Positions 8,462 to 20,728 of a stretch of 61,505 nt of DNA are shown piece by piece. The notes under the pieces were generated by a model. The model worked only from the letters and a program-made list of their open reading frames with translations. It was not told the origin of the DNA and made no database searches. The first letter of the stretch is position 1. Every line of letters begins with the position of its first letter. The DNA comes from Pseudoalteromonas sp. (GTDB lineage: Bacteria > Pseudomonadota > Gammaproteobacteria > Enterobacterales > Alteromonadaceae), in assembly GCF_018402495.1 (NCBI RefSeq), contig NZ_JAGYIU010000007.1:1-61505 (forward strand), in the 5' to 3' direction. The position numbers were made by a program, and so were the translations under genes.

Positions 8462-9526
8462 ATGAGCGAATTAAAAAACGACCGTTATTTACGTGCCCTT
8501 GCTAAGCAATCTGTTGATGTCACGCCGGTATGGATGATGCGTCAAGCTGGACGTTATTTACCTGAATACCGTGCTACACGTGCACAAGCGGGCGATTTTA
8601 TGAGCCTGTGTAGAAATGCTGAATTAGCCTGTGAAGTGACATTACAGCCACTGCGCCGTTATCCACTAGATGCCGCTATTTTGTTTAGTGATATTTTAAC
8701 TATTCCAGATGCAATGGGGTTAGGTTTATACTTTGAAACCGGCGAAGGCCCTAAGTTTGAACGCCCTATTTCGTCACTTGCTGATGTTAAAAAAATCCCC
8801 AAGCTAGATCCAACCGATGAGCTTGGCTATGTAATGAATGCAGTTAGCACTATTCGTCGTGAGCTCAAAGGGGAAGTGCCCTTAATTGGTTTTTCGGGTT
8901 CACCTTGGACACTTGCAACTTATATGGTTGAAGGTGGTAGCAGCAAAGTATTTGGTAAAATTAAAAAAATGGCCTTTGCTGAGCCACAAACACTGCATTT
9001 GTTACTCGATAAGCTGGCTGATTCAGTAATTGATTATTTAAACGCGCAAGTTAAGGCGGGTGCGCAATCACTAATGGTCTTTGACTCATGGGGTGGCGTA
9101 CTAAGTCCGCGTGATTACAATGAGTTTTCGCTGCAATACATGCATAAAATCGTTGACGGTTTAATTCGTGAATACGATGGTCGTAAAGTACCGGTTACTT
9201 TATTCACTAAAAATGGTGGTCAATGGATTGAAGCTATTGCTGCAACAGGCTGTGACGCAGTGGGTCTAGATTGGACAATCAATATTGGTGATGCTAAACG
9301 CCGTGTTGGCGATAAAGTTGCTTTACAAGGCAATATGGATCCATCAATGCTCCATGGTACGCCTGATCGCATTCGCCAAGAAGTGGGTACTATTTTAGAA
9401 GACTTTGGTACTGGCAATGGCCATGTATTTAATTTAGGCCACGGTATTACACCAGATGTTGATCCAGAAAATGCCGGTGTATTCATTAACGCCGTGCATG
9501 AGTTAAGTGCGCAATATCATAAATAG
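8462..9526 (+). CDS. hemE: Uroporphyrinogen decarboxylase
   Basis: A 354-residue cytosolic enzyme converting uroporphyrinogen III to coproporphyrinogen III in haem synthesis. Diagnostic stretches include the N-terminal [16 protein letters not shown] (about residues 22-37), [25 protein letters not shown], the active-site region FDSWGG, and the C-terminal [16 protein letters not shown]. Length is normal for the family. The start at 8462 agrees with the family N-terminus ([11 protein letters not shown]). A single gene with its own terminator, convergent with sthA. Confidence 0.97.
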   Translation: MSELKNDRYLRALAKQSVDVTPVWMMRQAGRYLPEYRATRAQAGDFMSLCRNAELACEVTLQPLRRYPLDAAILFSDILTIPDAMGLGLYFETGEGPKFERPISSLADVKKIPKLDPTDELGYVMNAVSTIRRELKGEVPLIGFSGSPWTLATYMVEGGSSKVFGKIKKMAFAEPQTLHLLLDKLADSVIDYLNAQVKAGAQSLMVFDSWGGVLSPRDYNEFSLQYMHKIVDGLIREYDGRKVPVTLFTKNGGQWIEAIAATGCDAVGLDWTINIGDAKRRVGDKVALQGNMDPSMLHGTPDRIRQEVGTILEDFGTGNGHVFNLGHGITPDVDPENAGVFINAVHELSAQYHK

Positions 9527-9550
9527 TTTCTAAATAAAGATGAGTTATTA

Positions 9551-9582
9551 AAAAAGCCCGCTTGATTCAAGCGGGCTTTTTG
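9551..9582 (+). terminator. Bidirectional terminator between hemE and sthA
   Basis: The perfect stem AAAAAGCCCGCTTG/CAAGCGGGCTTTTT has an ATT loop. It lies 24 bp after hemE and 18 bp after the sthA stop on the other strand. A-run and T-run flanks allow termination both ways. Confidence 0.9.
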
Positions 9583-9599
9583 TTACCTAGCGCTTAATA

Positions 9600-11036
9600 T
9601 TACTTAAACAAGCGATTTAAGCCATTTAACGCCGCAACTCGGTAGGCTTCTGCCATGGTTGGGTAGTTAAACGTGGTATTTACAAAGTAGTCGATGGTGT
9701 TGCCACCATTTTTTTGTTCCATAATAGCTTGGCCAATATGCACAATTTCAGATGCGCGCTCACCAAAGCAATGCACGCCGAGTACTTCTTTGGTTTCTGT
9801 ATGAAATAATATTTTTAAACTGCCCACATCGGTGCCTGCAATTTGCGCGCGGGCTAAATGTTTAAATTGCGCACGTCCCACTTCATACGGTACTTTTGCA
9901 GCAGTTAATTGCTGCTCTGTTTTACCGACAGAACTCATTTCAGGAATAGTATAAATACCGGCTGGAATATCAATAATCAGCTTTTCATCACAATTACCAC
10001 ACGCGATGGCATCTGCGGCAATTCGACCTTGATCAAAGGCAGCACTAGCAAGGCTTGGATAGCCAATAACATCACCTACCGCGTATACATTGTCTACTTC
10101 TGTTTGGTAGGTTTCGTTTACTTTTATCTGTCCGCGGCTATCTGCTTTTAAGCCAATCGCTTCTAAATTAAGGGTATCAGTGTTACCGGTTCGGCCATTG
10201 GCAAATAAAATACAGTCAGCTTTAACACGTTTGCCCGATTTTAAATGCATAACAACGCAGTCATCACGGGTTTCAATGCGATCAAACTCTTCGTTATGAC
10301 GAATTACAATACCGCTATTCCAAAAGTGATAGCTTAATGCATCAGATATTTCAGCATCCATGAACGCCAATAAGCGATCGCGAGTATTCACTAAGTCGAC
10401 TTTGGCACCTAGCCCTTTAAAGATAGACGCATATTCACAACCAATTACACCCGCGCCGTATATAAGTACGCGATGAGGGTCATGTTCAAGGCCTAAAATA
10501 GTGTCACTTTCGTAAATTCGTGAATGAGTAAAGTCCACACCTGGTGGGCGATATGGGCGTGAGCCTGTGGCAATGACAATAGTTTGTGCAGTAAGGCGTT
10601 CAGTAGAACCGTCATTACGTCTAATTTCAATAGTATGTTTATCAACAAAGCTGGCATCGCCCTGAAACATATGAATACGGTTACGATCATAAAAGCTACT
10701 ACGTAGATTCGATTGCTTTGAAATAACTGAGCTGGCATGGCGTAAAATATCAGGAAAAGTTAACCGAGTAGGGCGTTCGCCGACGTTGAATAAAGGATTT
10801 GCTTTGTATTCAATATAGCGGCTAACCGAATGACGAAGTGCCTTTGAGGGAATGGTTCCCCAGTGAACACACCCACCACCTACAGCAGCTTGGCGTTCAA
10901 TAACCGCTACTTTTTTGTTACTTTTAGAGAGGTTCATAGCGGTCCCTTCACCGCCAGGACCCGTGCCAATAATGATTGCATCATATTGGTATGTCACGGG
11001 TACTTTTTTCTTTTCTGGTTGTTTGGCCACAGCCAC
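9600..11036 (-). CDS. sthA: Soluble pyridine nucleotide transhydrogenase
   Basis: A 478-residue FAD flavoprotein that moves hydride between NADPH and NAD. The FAD-binding fold is [11 protein letters not shown] (about residues 27-37), followed by [17 protein letters not shown]. This carries a single Cys in place of the CxxxxC disulfide of lipoamide dehydrogenases, the hallmark of SthA/UdhA. The NAD(P) fold is [14 protein letters not shown], the second FAD contact is [16 protein letters not shown], and the dimerisation domain ends [20 protein letters not shown]. The N-terminal tail ([11 protein letters not shown]) is about ten residues longer than in E. coli. Confidence 0.95.
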   Translation of the reverse strand: MAVAKQPEKKKVPVTYQYDAIIIGTGPGGEGTAMNLSKSNKKVAVIERQAAVGGGCVHWGTIPSKALRHSVSRYIEYKANPLFNVGERPTRLTFPDILRHASSVISKQSNLRSSFYDRNRIHMFQGDASFVDKHTIEIRRNDGSTERLTAQTIVIATGSRPYRPPGVDFTHSRIYESDTILGLEHDPHRVLIYGAGVIGCEYASIFKGLGAKVDLVNTRDRLLAFMDAEISDALSYHFWNSGIVIRHNEEFDRIETRDDCVVMHLKSGKRVKADCILFANGRTGNTDTLNLEAIGLKADSRGQIKVNETYQTEVDNVYAVGDVIGYPSLASAAFDQGRIAADAIACGNCDEKLIIDIPAGIYTIPEMSSVGKTEQQLTAAKVPYEVGRAQFKHLARAQIAGTDVGSLKILFHTETKEVLGVHCFGERASEIVHIGQAIMEQKNGGNTIDYFVNTTFNYPTMAEAYRVAALNGLNRLFK

Positions 11037-11043
11037 TCCTATT

Positions 11044-12177
11044 TTAACTAAAAGAGGCTTTTAATAACCTCGCATTAAGTGCTAGCCATGCCTGTTTTTG
11101 TGTTTCCCAGGCGGCTTCAAGCTCGTGATATTGTGCCATTAATGCCGACTTTTCACACTGCTTTGCCATATTATTTTTTTTAGCTTCCAATACTTGTTTT
11201 TGCAGTGAGCAATAATTTTGCAACTTTTTAAGCAATAAATCGTACTCTTGTTGTAATAATGTAAGCTTATCTTGCGCTAAAGGCAATTTTGCAAGGCGAG
11301 TTTGTGTTTTACTCATTAGTGTTTCGGCTTTTGCTTTTTCAATGCGCTCAATCGGTGTACGCTTTAATTTACTGGCTAAACCCAGAGCAGCTAATGAGCG
11401 AATCATCCATTTTGTTGGGTCGTAATGAAACCATTTAATGCCATTGCGGTAATCGCTGGCAAAAATATGATGAAAGTTATGATAACCCTCGCCATAAGTA
11501 AATAAGGCTAAAAAGCCGTTATCGCGGGCGGTATTTTTTTCTGTGTAAGGGCGTGAGCCCCAAATATGCGCAACAGAGTTAATAAAAAAGGTAAAATGCT
11601 GGCTCAGTACTAAACGAAGTAATCCCGCTAGTATTAACATGCCCCATACATCACCGAGTATTAAACCTAATACCAAAGGTAAACCAACATTCATCGCTAT
11701 TACAAGTTTTAAGTAATGCTTGTGCTGCCACATAACAATTTTATTTCGTTGTAGGTCGCGGCAATTGCTGTAATCACCGTAGCTATCGCCTTGGTAGTCG
11801 CGCAGCATCCAGCCTATGTGACTATACCAAAAGCCGTTGGTAGCGGCATAAGGGTCTTTTACAGGGTCATCAACTTGACCGTGGTGAATACGATGATCGC
11901 TGCTCCAATGCAGCGCACTGTTTTGCAAAGCAAACGCGCCGCCTAAGGCAAAAATAAATTCAACGACCGGGTGTGCGTTGTAGGTTTTGTGCGCCCATAA
12001 ACGATGGTAACCCGCAGTGATCGATAATCCCGCGAAAAACATGCAAGCTACAAAAGCAGCCCATTGTGTGCCTGTAAAGCCATAGTTAAACCCATACCAA
12101 GGTACAAGTGTAACAGCAGCCAAAAACGTCAGGCTAAAGAAAAGGACGTTGGTCCATATAAGTGGTGGTTTTTTCAT
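11044..12177 (-). CDS. Acyl-CoA/acyl-lipid delta-9-type fatty acid desaturase
   Basis: A membrane di-iron desaturase of about 377 residues. The three histidine boxes are visible: HRLWAH (about residue 62), HRIHHG (about residue 97) and HNFHH (about residue 237), with hydrophobic segments between them. A C-terminal coiled coil of about 90 residues ([12 protein letters not shown], then [15 protein letters not shown]) follows the catalytic part. It introduces a double bond into saturated acyl chains using oxygen. I chose the ATG at 12177 (MKKPPLIW), though the ATG at 12186 is 3 codons upstream and equally possible. It is divergent from fabR, with a FabR-like operator 6-15 bp before the start. 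Confidence 0.88.
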   Translation of the reverse strand: MKKPPLIWTNVLFFSLTFLAAVTLVPWYGFNYGFTGTQWAAFVACMFFAGLSITAGYHRLWAHKTYNAHPVVEFIFALGGAFALQNSALHWSSDHRIHHGQVDDPVKDPYAATNGFWYSHIGWMLRDYQGDSYGDYSNCRDLQRNKIVMWQHKHYLKLVIAMNVGLPLVLGLILGDVWGMLILAGLLRLVLSQHFTFFINSVAHIWGSRPYTEKNTARDNGFLALFTYGEGYHNFHHIFASDYRNGIKWFHYDPTKWMIRSLAALGLASKLKRTPIERIEKAKAETLMSKTQTRLAKLPLAQDKLTLLQQEYDLLLKKLQNYCSLQKQVLEAKKNNMAKQCEKSALMAQYHELEAAWETQKQAWLALNARLLKASFS

Positions 12178-12191
12178 CTTTCTCATTTCTC

Positions 12192-12209
12192 AGCGTACAA
12201 CTGTACGCT
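12192..12209. promoter_or_regulatory. FabR-like operator palindrome
   Basis: agcgtacaactgtacgct has two perfect 8-bp arms (agcgtaca/tgtacgct) around a 2-bp centre. It lies between the divergent desaturase and fabR genes. FabR-family repressors recognise AGCGTACA-type palindromes before unsaturated fatty acid genes, so this is the likely operator for the desaturase and possibly for fabR itself. Confidence 0.8.
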
Positions 12210-12307
12210 AAAATAATATTTCAATCTGCTGCCGTCAAGTATTAGACTGTACTATTAGCTATTTTTTTAATTAAAAATTTATTACAAATTCATTCAGGGA
12301 GCTGTTG

Positions 12308-12925
12308 ATGTCGGGCGTTAGAGCACAACAGAAACAAAAAACACGACAAGCATTAATTGAAGCTGCTTTTAATCAGCTTAGTGCTGATCATAGCTTTTCA
12401 AATTTGAGCTTGCGTGAAGTAGCGCGCGAAGCGGGTATTGCGCCCACCTCTTTTTATCGTCATTTTAAAGATATGAATGAACTGGGTTTAACCATGGTCG
12501 ATGAAGCCGGTTTAACCTTGCGCCAACTGATGCGCCAAGCACGTAGGCGAATAGCCAGTGGTGGTAGTGTAATTAATACCTCAGTGGTTACGTTTATGGA
12601 GTTTATTGATAACTCAAGTAATCAGTTTAGGCTTTTATTACGTGAACGTTCAGGCACTTCAAAAGCATTTAGAGCGGCAGTGGCACGTGAAGTGAAACAC
12701 TTTATTTTAGAGCTTGCACACTATTTGGAAAGCGAAACGCCTTGTGATGCTATTCATGCATATATTCAGGCAGAAGCTATGGTTACGCTAGTATTTAATG
12801 CAGGTGCAGAAGCACTCGATATTGAAGGTCAGCAACGCGATGAGCTAATTGAGCGAGTTATTTGGCAGTTACGCTACATTACTCGTGGTGCGTCAAACTA
12901 CGTGCGTGCTGAAAAGAAAGAGTAA
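12308..12925 (+). CDS. fabR: TetR-family repressor FabR
   Basis: A 205-residue regulator starting at the ATG at 12308 behind an aggGAG site (an in-frame TTG three bases upstream is not preferred). The N-terminal TetR helix-turn-helix is at about residues 10-60 ([34 protein letters not shown]), followed by the ligand domain ([19 protein letters not shown]). This matches FabR, which represses unsaturated fatty acid synthesis and desaturase genes in response to acyl-chain saturation. Its target here is most likely the adjacent desaturase, through the palindrome at 12192-12209. Confidence 0.92.
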   Translation: MSGVRAQQKQKTRQALIEAAFNQLSADHSFSNLSLREVAREAGIAPTSFYRHFKDMNELGLTMVDEAGLTLRQLMRQARRRIASGGSVINTSVVTFMEFIDNSSNQFRLLLRERSGTSKAFRAAVAREVKHFILELAHYLESETPCDAIHAYIQAEAMVTLVFNAGAEALDIEGQQRDELIERVIWQLRYITRGASNYVRAEKKE

Positions 12926-12937
12926 ATATTAAAAAAA

Positions 12938-12976
12938 GTTAAAATAAGCACTGTGCTTTACGGTGCTTGTTATTTT
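12938..12976 (+). terminator. Likely terminator after fabR
   Basis: An imperfect stem (AAAATAAGCAC with GGTGCTTGTTATTTT) begins about 12 bp after the fabR stop and ends in a T-rich tail. It has moderate strength. Confidence 0.55.
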
Positions 12977-13083
12977 AAACGTGCCCCACTATAAACTTAG
13001 ATTTTTTATCTTTAAAAAGTGTTTTTTGTGAATTTTAAATCCCCGCAAAGTCTTGTGTAATTATTTTTATGGCATTTTTATGC

Positions 13084-13112
13084 TTGCACCTACTGCGCTG
13101 CAATGATAAAAA
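13084..13112 (+). promoter_or_regulatory. Candidate promoter of the leu operon
   Basis: A TTGCAC -35-like box (13084-13089) lies 17 bp before a TAAAAA -10-like box (13107-13112). Both are upstream of the leader peptide at 13146. This is a by-eye match only, and the surrounding A-rich tract offers other -10 options. Confidence 0.35.
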
Positions 13113-13145
13113 TAAGCCTCATTGGACACACACACAAGAAAACAA

Positions 13146-13214
13146 ATGCAAACTAATCGTTTAATTACACTAAAGCTAAACCTCTTACTGCTGTGGCAAG
13201 TGAGCGGGGATTAG
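13146..13214 (+). CDS. leuL: leu operon leader peptide
   Basis: A 22-residue reading frame, MQTNRLITLKLNLLLLWQVS plus GD. Seven of its 22 codons are leucine, using TTA, CTA, CTC and CTG, with four in a row. It lies 107 bp before leuA and just upstream of a strong terminator. Starved for charged tRNA-Leu, a ribosome would stall on the Leu run and favour read-through into leuA. The gcgggg at its 3' end (13204-13209) is complementary to ccccgc in the terminator stem, so it can form the competing structure. Confidence 0.88.
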   Translation: MQTNRLITLKLNLLLLWQVSGD

Positions 13215-13237
13215 TGTGTTTGCATTGAGCTAAACAA

Positions 13238-13267
13238 CAAAACCCCGCAATTGCGGGGTTTTTTTTA
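13238..13267 (+). terminator. leu attenuator
   Basis: The stem AACCCCGCAA/TTGCGGGGTT (13241-13260) has essentially no loop beyond the centre and is followed by TTTTTT. It sits between leuL and leuA rather than after a gene, the position of a transcription attenuator controlled by leuL translation. Confidence 0.88.
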
Positions 13268-13320
13268 TCTCGCTGCAGGGATAAATCGAAATTTGGGTAA
13301 CACAGGAATGAGGGGCAGTT

Positions 13321-15947
<2,627 letters not shown>

Positions 15948-16003
15948 TTATTAAAGCCACAGCACCGTTAGGCTGTGACTCAATCAGATCAGGGAGTTAG
16001 CAA

Positions 16004-17404
16004 GTGGCCCAAACCTTATATGACAAAATTTGGCAAGCACACACGGTTGCCAGTATTAATGAGCAAACCGATTTACTGTATATTGACCGTCATTTAGTAC
16101 ACGAAGTGACGTCACCACAAGCATTTGCAGGCTTACGTGAAAAAAACCGTAAAGTGCGCTGCCCAGAAAAAACCATTGCGACCATGGATCATAATGTTTC
16201 AACTAAAAGTCGTTCACTGGATGCAGCCAGCGAAGTCTCTAAAAATCAATTAATGGCACTGGATGCAAACTGTAAAGAGTTTGGCATTTTGCTGTACGAT
16301 TTAAATTCAGTAAACCAAGGTATTGTGCATGTTATTGGCCCTGAACAAGGGATTACTTTGCCAGGTACCACCATAGTATGTGGCGATAGCCATACCTCAA
16401 CCCATGGTGCGTTTGGTGCCTTGGCACATGGTATTGGTACCTCAGAGGTTGAGCATGTATTAGCTACGCAAACGCTACAGCAAAAAAAGGCGAAGTCGTT
16501 AAAAATTCAAATTAACGGTGTATTACGCCCTACAGTAACAGCTAAAGATTTAATTATGGCGGTTATTGGTAAGCTAGGCACTGCTGGTGGTACTGGCTAT
16601 GTGGCTGAATTTTGTGGTGAAGGCATAGAAGCTCTATCAATGGAAGCCCGTATGACATTGTGTAACATGAGCATTGAAATGGGTGCCAAGGCAGGTTTAA
16701 TTGCCCCAGATAAAATCACTTATGAGTACTTAAAAGGCCGCCCGTTTGCACCCAAAGGTGCTGATTTTGATGCCGCTGTTGCCTACTGGGAAACTTTAAA
16801 AACGGATGATGGTGCTCATTTTGATTTAGAAGTAGAGCTAGATGCAGGCAGTATTCAACCACAAGTTACTTGGGGGACTAATCCAGAGCAAGTGATTGGC
16901 GTTGATGAATGTATTCCAGATCCAGATAAAGAAACCGATTTAATTAAAGCCGATGCAATTCGCAGTGCGCTTAAATACATGGGCTTAAAAGCGGGCGATA
17001 AACTATCAAGCGCCAAAGTAGACACGGTATTTATTGGCTCATGCACCAACAGCCGCATTGAAGATTTACGCGCTGCAGCAAAAATTGTTGAAGGTAAACA
17101 GGTTTTAGCTGGTATTGAAGCGCTGATTGTTCCAGGCTCAGGCTTAGTTAAGCAGCAAGCTGAAGATGAAGGCTTAGCCGATATTTTTAAAGCTGCAGGG
17201 TTTGAGTGGCGCGAGCCGGGTTGTTCGATGTGTTTAGCTATGAACGATGACCGTTTAGGAGCTGGTAAACGCTGTGCTTCCACCTCGAATCGTAATTTTG
17301 AAGGTCGCCAAGGGCGCGGCGGGCGTACACACTTAGTGAGCCCTGCAATGGCGGCAGCAGCTGCAATACATGGTCACTTTGTTGATATTAGAGGAGAAGC
17401 TTAA
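16004..17404 (+). CDS. leuC: 3-isopropylmalate dehydratase large subunit
   Basis: A 466-residue aconitase-family subunit that, with LeuD, isomerises 2- to 3-isopropylmalate. Motifs are [47 protein letters not shown] and the cluster region [11 protein letters not shown], whose cysteines with that of GSCTN bind the 4Fe-4S cluster. The start is a GTG at 16004 with a cagggag ribosome site. Its last base region overlaps the leuD ATG (TAATG), so the subunits are translated together. Confidence 0.97.
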   Translation: MAQTLYDKIWQAHTVASINEQTDLLYIDRHLVHEVTSPQAFAGLREKNRKVRCPEKTIATMDHNVSTKSRSLDAASEVSKNQLMALDANCKEFGILLYDLNSVNQGIVHVIGPEQGITLPGTTIVCGDSHTSTHGAFGALAHGIGTSEVEHVLATQTLQQKKAKSLKIQINGVLRPTVTAKDLIMAVIGKLGTAGGTGYVAEFCGEGIEALSMEARMTLCNMSIEMGAKAGLIAPDKITYEYLKGRPFAPKGADFDAAVAYWETLKTDDGAHFDLEVELDAGSIQPQVTWGTNPEQVIGVDECIPDPDKETDLIKADAIRSALKYMGLKAGDKLSSAKVDTVFIGSCTNSRIEDLRAAAKIVEGKQVLAGIEALIVPGSGLVKQQAEDEGLADIFKAAGFEWREPGCSMCLAMNDDRLGAGKRCASTSNRNFEGRQGRGGRTHLVSPAMAAAAAIHGHFVDIRGEA

Positions 17405-18003
17405 TGAGCATCTATTTTAGCGGCTTAATGGCCCCACTTGATAAAAACAACGTCGATACCGACCAAATTATTCCTAAGCAGTTTTTAACCTCAACAAGCC
17501 GTGATGGTTTTGATGCAGCACTGTTTTACGATTGGCGTTATTTAGATAATGGCGAGCCAAACCCTGAATTTATTTTAAACCGTCCTTGTTACCAAGGCGC
17601 GCAAATATTATTAACCCGCGATAATTTTGGCTGTGGCTCATCACGCGAGCACGCACCATGGGCATTAAAGCAATATGGGTTTGAAGTGATTTTAGCTGAA
17701 AGCTTTGCCGATATATTCTTTAATAACTGTGGCAACAATCAAATGCTTGCCATTGCACTGCCCGCGCAAACGTTGGAAGAGTTATTTGTGTTAAGTGAGC
17801 AGCACGACGATATTCACATTGATGTGGATCTTGAAAACCAAGTGCTTACCAGCAATAAGTTTGCGCCAATTCGCTTTGATATTCGCAAAGACGTGAAAGA
17901 GCGTTTATTAAGTGGCTTAGATTTTATTGGTGTAACCGAAACCCTCAATCCGCAAATTGATGCGTTTGAAAAGCAGTTAGCCGCAGAGAGACCTTGGCAG
18001 TAA
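17404..18003 (+). CDS. leuD: 3-isopropylmalate dehydratase small subunit
   Basis: A 199-residue swivel subunit of isopropylmalate isomerase. Visible motifs are GLMAPLDKNNVDTDQIIPKQ at the N-terminus and DNFGCGSSREHAPWAL (about residues 75-90), plus the LDFIGVTE region near the end. It is the last gene of the leuABCD operon and is followed within 40 bp by a terminator. Confidence 0.97.
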   Translation: MSIYFSGLMAPLDKNNVDTDQIIPKQFLTSTSRDGFDAALFYDWRYLDNGEPNPEFILNRPCYQGAQILLTRDNFGCGSSREHAPWALKQYGFEVILAESFADIFFNNCGNNQMLAIALPAQTLEELFVLSEQHDDIHIDVDLENQVLTSNKFAPIRFDIRKDVKERLLSGLDFIGVTETLNPQIDAFEKQLAAERPWQ

Positions 18004-18022
18004 CCTTTTACATATGAAACTG

Positions 18023-18049
18023 GAGCGCAACTTAGGTTGCGCTTTTTTA
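18023..18049 (+). terminator. Terminator of the leu operon
   Basis: The stem AGCGCAAC/GTTGCGCT has a TTAG loop and is followed by TTTTTT, 20 bp after the leuD stop. Confidence 0.9.
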
Positions 18050-18054
18050 ATTGC

Positions 18055-18348
18055 TTATAGTAAAAAACCACGCAATAAGCTTGCTAATGTAATCATTGCC
18101 ATTAGTAATAAATTGAGAGTTTTAAATTTCTGGTAGCGGACTACCTTTGGGTCGTTGATAGTCGAAAAAAAACCATCTTTAAATGACTCAGCAAGATTGG
18201 CATAGGGTGTCCCATCTAATGAATTTTGTGATAATTTTTTCCATTGTTCTGGGTGCTGCTCAGCAAGGTGTTGATATATGTGCAGAGTGTAGCGATTTTG
18301 AATAATTAATAGTAATACGATGATTATTAAGCCGATATAGTTTTCCAT
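18055..18348 (-). CDS. Small membrane protein of unknown function
   Basis: A 97-residue protein with one hydrophobic helix at each end (IGLIIIVLLLIIQ at residues 5-17, and LLLMAMITLASLLRGFLL at the C-terminus) and a soluble loop of about 55 residues between them. The family is not recognised. It is transcribed towards the leu terminator. Small size and clean membrane pattern support a real gene, but function is unknown. Confidence 0.6.
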   Translation of the reverse strand: MENYIGLIIIVLLLIIQNRYTLHIYQHLAEQHPEQWKKLSQNSLDGTPYANLAESFKDGFFSTINDPKVVRYQKFKTLNLLLMAMITLASLLRGFLL

Positions 18349-18537
18349 TTATCTCTGTACTCCTTGCTAACGACATTATTTACCCTAACACTATTTAATT
18401 CCTTATTTTCTTTCAAGTGATACTTTTAGTTTTATTAAATCTATTCTTCTTTTATTTTGTATTGCAGTTCATCGCTATTATTTCCTTTGTGTTTGTTAAC
18501 GCGTTAATCTTAGTATTTACATTATAAGGAATAAATT

Positions 18538-19131
18538 ATGAAATTATTAACAGCTGCAGCGTTAATGCTGGCATCAACCGGTGTATTAGCACGCCCAGCG
18601 CCTTTAGTATCTATTCCAAGCCATGATGGTTTTTTCGATAATATTGCTGCTCATTGTGGTAAAGCTTACGAGGGTAAAGTAACGGTAGATAATGCAACCG
18701 GCCCAAGTTCGTTTGCCGGTAAAAAGCTAGTCATGCATGTTCGTAAATGCACCGATAGCGAGTTACAAGTACCGTTTCATGTTGGTGATGATGCATCGCG
18801 TACCTGGATCATTACTAAAACCGGCAGTGGTTTAAGCTTAAAACACGATCATCGCCATAAAGATGGCAGCGATGATGTGTCTACTATGTATGGTGGTCAT
18901 ACTGTTGACGCGGGTTTTGCTAATGTACAATCGTTCCCTGCGGATCAGTATTCAAAAGAGTTGTTTGTCAGCCAAGGCATACCTCAGTCTATGGGTAATA
19001 CGTGGCAAATGTATATTTATCCAGAGCAATTTACGTATCGCTTGATTCGCCAAGGACGCGAATTCCGCGTTGATTTTGATTTAAAAAAACCTATCACACC
19101 ACCAGCAGCGCCATGGGGTTATAAAGACTAA
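18538..19131 (+). CDS. Secreted protein of unknown function
   Basis: A 197-residue protein with a signal peptide (MKLLTAAALMLASTGVLARP, cleavage likely after VLA). The mature part has two cysteines that could pair (AAHCGKAY, VRKCTDSE), a His/Asp-rich stretch (LKHDHRHKDGSDDV) and ends PPAAPWGYKD. It has a clear aagga ribosome site and an upstream AT-rich promoter region. I do not recognise an enzymatic family. It probably acts in the periplasm or outside the cell. Its 3' end overlaps the convergent next gene by 4 bp. Confidence 0.75.
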   Translation: MKLLTAAALMLASTGVLARPAPLVSIPSHDGFFDNIAAHCGKAYEGKVTVDNATGPSSFAGKKLVMHVRKCTDSELQVPFHVGDDASRTWIITKTGSGLSLKHDHRHKDGSDDVSTMYGGHTVDAGFANVQSFPADQYSKELFVSQGIPQSMGNTWQMYIYPEQFTYRLIRQGREFRVDFDLKKPITPPAAPWGYKD

Positions 19132-19499
19132 TCTTTTGTGGATTCACTTTCGCACTGAAGTAGTACTGTTAGAGGTGGCTGATAAGCGCGCGGTTTTGTT
19201 GGAAAACGTTCATATTCCTGCACGCCCTCGGTCACTTTTAACATAAAAGGATTGTCGCGACATAGGCGGTTAGCGTGGCGCAACAAAAATACACTTTGAT
19301 TTTTAAAATGTGGGTAGTCGTCAGACTGTATCTCTAGGTAATAGTTGTTGGTATCTATTTGTGTTTGCTTGTAATGCACTTTGTCATCAAAATCATAAAG
19401 TCGCTGCATTTCACTTTGCTCTGCCGACACACTCAAACACCCTGTTAATAAACCCCAGCTAATAATTCCATGTATGTAATGATTGGCTTTTATACTCAT
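19128..19499 (-). CDS. Exported hypothetical protein
   Basis: A 123-residue protein with an N-terminal hydrophobic stretch (IHGIISWGLLTGCLSVSA). It could be cleaved after VSA or, less likely, lipidated at the Cys of LLTGC. The remainder is polar with two more cysteines (RLCRDNPFML and LLQCESES). The family is unknown. It is convergent with the secreted protein gene at 18538, with a 4-bp tail overlap. Confidence 0.6.
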   Translation of the reverse strand: MSIKANHYIHGIISWGLLTGCLSVSAEQSEMQRLYDFDDKVHYKQTQIDTNNYYLEIQSDDYPHFKNQSVFLLRHANRLCRDNPFMLKVTEGVQEYERFPTKPRAYQPPLTVLLQCESESTKD

Positions 19500-19594
19500 A
19501 AACCTTTAACTCCATCTTAATATTGGGTAGTGTGATCAGCATATCAATTACACCCGTTATGATATAAGTCTAACACCCAAAAAGGGGAAATGTG

Positions 19595-20038
19595 ATGTTC
19601 AAGCAAATTAAACAGCTTTTTTCGAGTATTGATCAGCAAAGCGCTGATATTGAACAACATGATTTAAAAACAGCCGTTGCCGCGTTATTAATTGAGGTAA
19701 TGCGAGCGGATAACGATTTACAGGCAGATGAACAGCATACGTTAAGTCTGACATTAAAAAAATATTTTGATCTAACTGATGAAGCAGTAGGTGAGTTAAC
19801 CGAGCAAGCAAGTGCGAGCTTAGATGACGCCATTGATTATTTTCAATTTTCTAAGCAAATTAACAATCAATGTAGTGCACAGCAACGCATTGATATAGTT
19901 GAGTTACTTTGGCGTTTAGCGTACTCCGATGGAGAACTTGATCCACAAGAAGAATACGTTATTCGTCGTGTTGCTAACTTATTGTATGTTACCCATGAAG
20001 ACTTTATTGCTGCAAAGCTTGCAGCAACAAAGTTGTAG
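19595..20038 (+). CDS. TerB-family (tellurite resistance-like) protein
   Basis: A helical protein of about 147 residues. The ATG at 19595 is 7 bp after a GGGGAAA ribosome site (a GTG three bases earlier is less likely). The sequence fits the DjlA/TerB domain: AVAALLIEVMRADNDLQADE (split acidic EF-like helix, D/E at key positions) and a second half IVELLWRLAYSDGELDPQEE then YVIRRVANLLYV. Family members bind divalent metal through the two DxxxxxxE segments. No ter operon is nearby, so a tellurite role is not implied. Confidence 0.85.
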   Translation: MFKQIKQLFSSIDQQSADIEQHDLKTAVAALLIEVMRADNDLQADEQHTLSLTLKKYFDLTDEAVGELTEQASASLDDAIDYFQFSKQINNQCSAQQRIDIVELLWRLAYSDGELDPQEEYVIRRVANLLYVTHEDFIAAKLAATKL

Positions 20039-20045
20039 TGGCTGC

Positions 20046-20612
20046 TTATTTAAGCTTACTTGCTACGCTAACTAACTGCTGTGCAAGACCAGCCACTTTT
20101 TCAGCGGTAGCGGGGTCAGTAATTCGCCCGTTATCATCTAGTAAAGTGTGAATAGCCGGTACAGCCAGTTGGTTTGCTAATACTAAGCTGCCAATGCCTG
20201 ATAAAATATCGCGCACATGATTTAAGCCCCGTAAACCGCCCAACCCACCTGGTGAGGCTGCATATAACGCGGTTACTTTATTTGCAAATGCAGGCTCTGC
20301 GCCTTGCTCGGTGCGCGATGCCCAATCAATGGCATTTTTTAATACTGCAGTAATAGAGCCATTATATTCTGGACTTGCTAGCAAAATGCCATCGGCTGCG
20401 CGAAGTTTGTCTTTTAGTTGTTGTACACCGGCTGGTGTGCCTTGTGCCTCGAGATCTTCATCAAACATAGGAATGGCTAAATCTGCGAGTTTAATTACTT
20501 CGACTTCAGCGCCACTTTCTAAAGCAAAGCGTGCCGCTTCGTTAATGAGTTTCTGGTTAAAACTATCTTTACGTAAGCTACCTGCTAGGGCAATAATTTT
20601 TGGTGTTGTCAT
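20046..20612 (-). CDS. NADPH-dependent FMN reductase family protein
   Basis: A 188-residue flavodoxin-fold oxidoreductase. The FMN phosphate loop is AGSLRKDSFNQKL (residues 10-22), and the signature SPEYNGSITAVLKNAIDW (about residues 80-97) is typical of chromate/azo/quinone reductases in this family. It reduces FMN or small electrophiles with NADPH. It is divergent from a LysR regulator 108 bp away, which is the obvious candidate regulator. Confidence 0.9.
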   Translation of the reverse strand: MTTPKIIALAGSLRKDSFNQKLINEAARFALESGAEVEVIKLADLAIPMFDEDLEAQGTPAGVQQLKDKLRAADGILLASPEYNGSITAVLKNAIDWASRTEQGAEPAFANKVTALYAASPGGLGGLRGLNHVRDILSGIGSLVLANQLAVPAIHTLLDDNGRITDPATAEKVAGLAQQLVSVASKLK

Positions 20613-20728
20613 GAGCTGCTCCTGATAATGAGTGTGTATAGCGTGACTTTAACAAATAATTACTTGCAGAAAAGCCAAATAAACGCAAAACTTGTGTGCG
20701 TATATGCACAGATTAAAGAGTGGTTATC

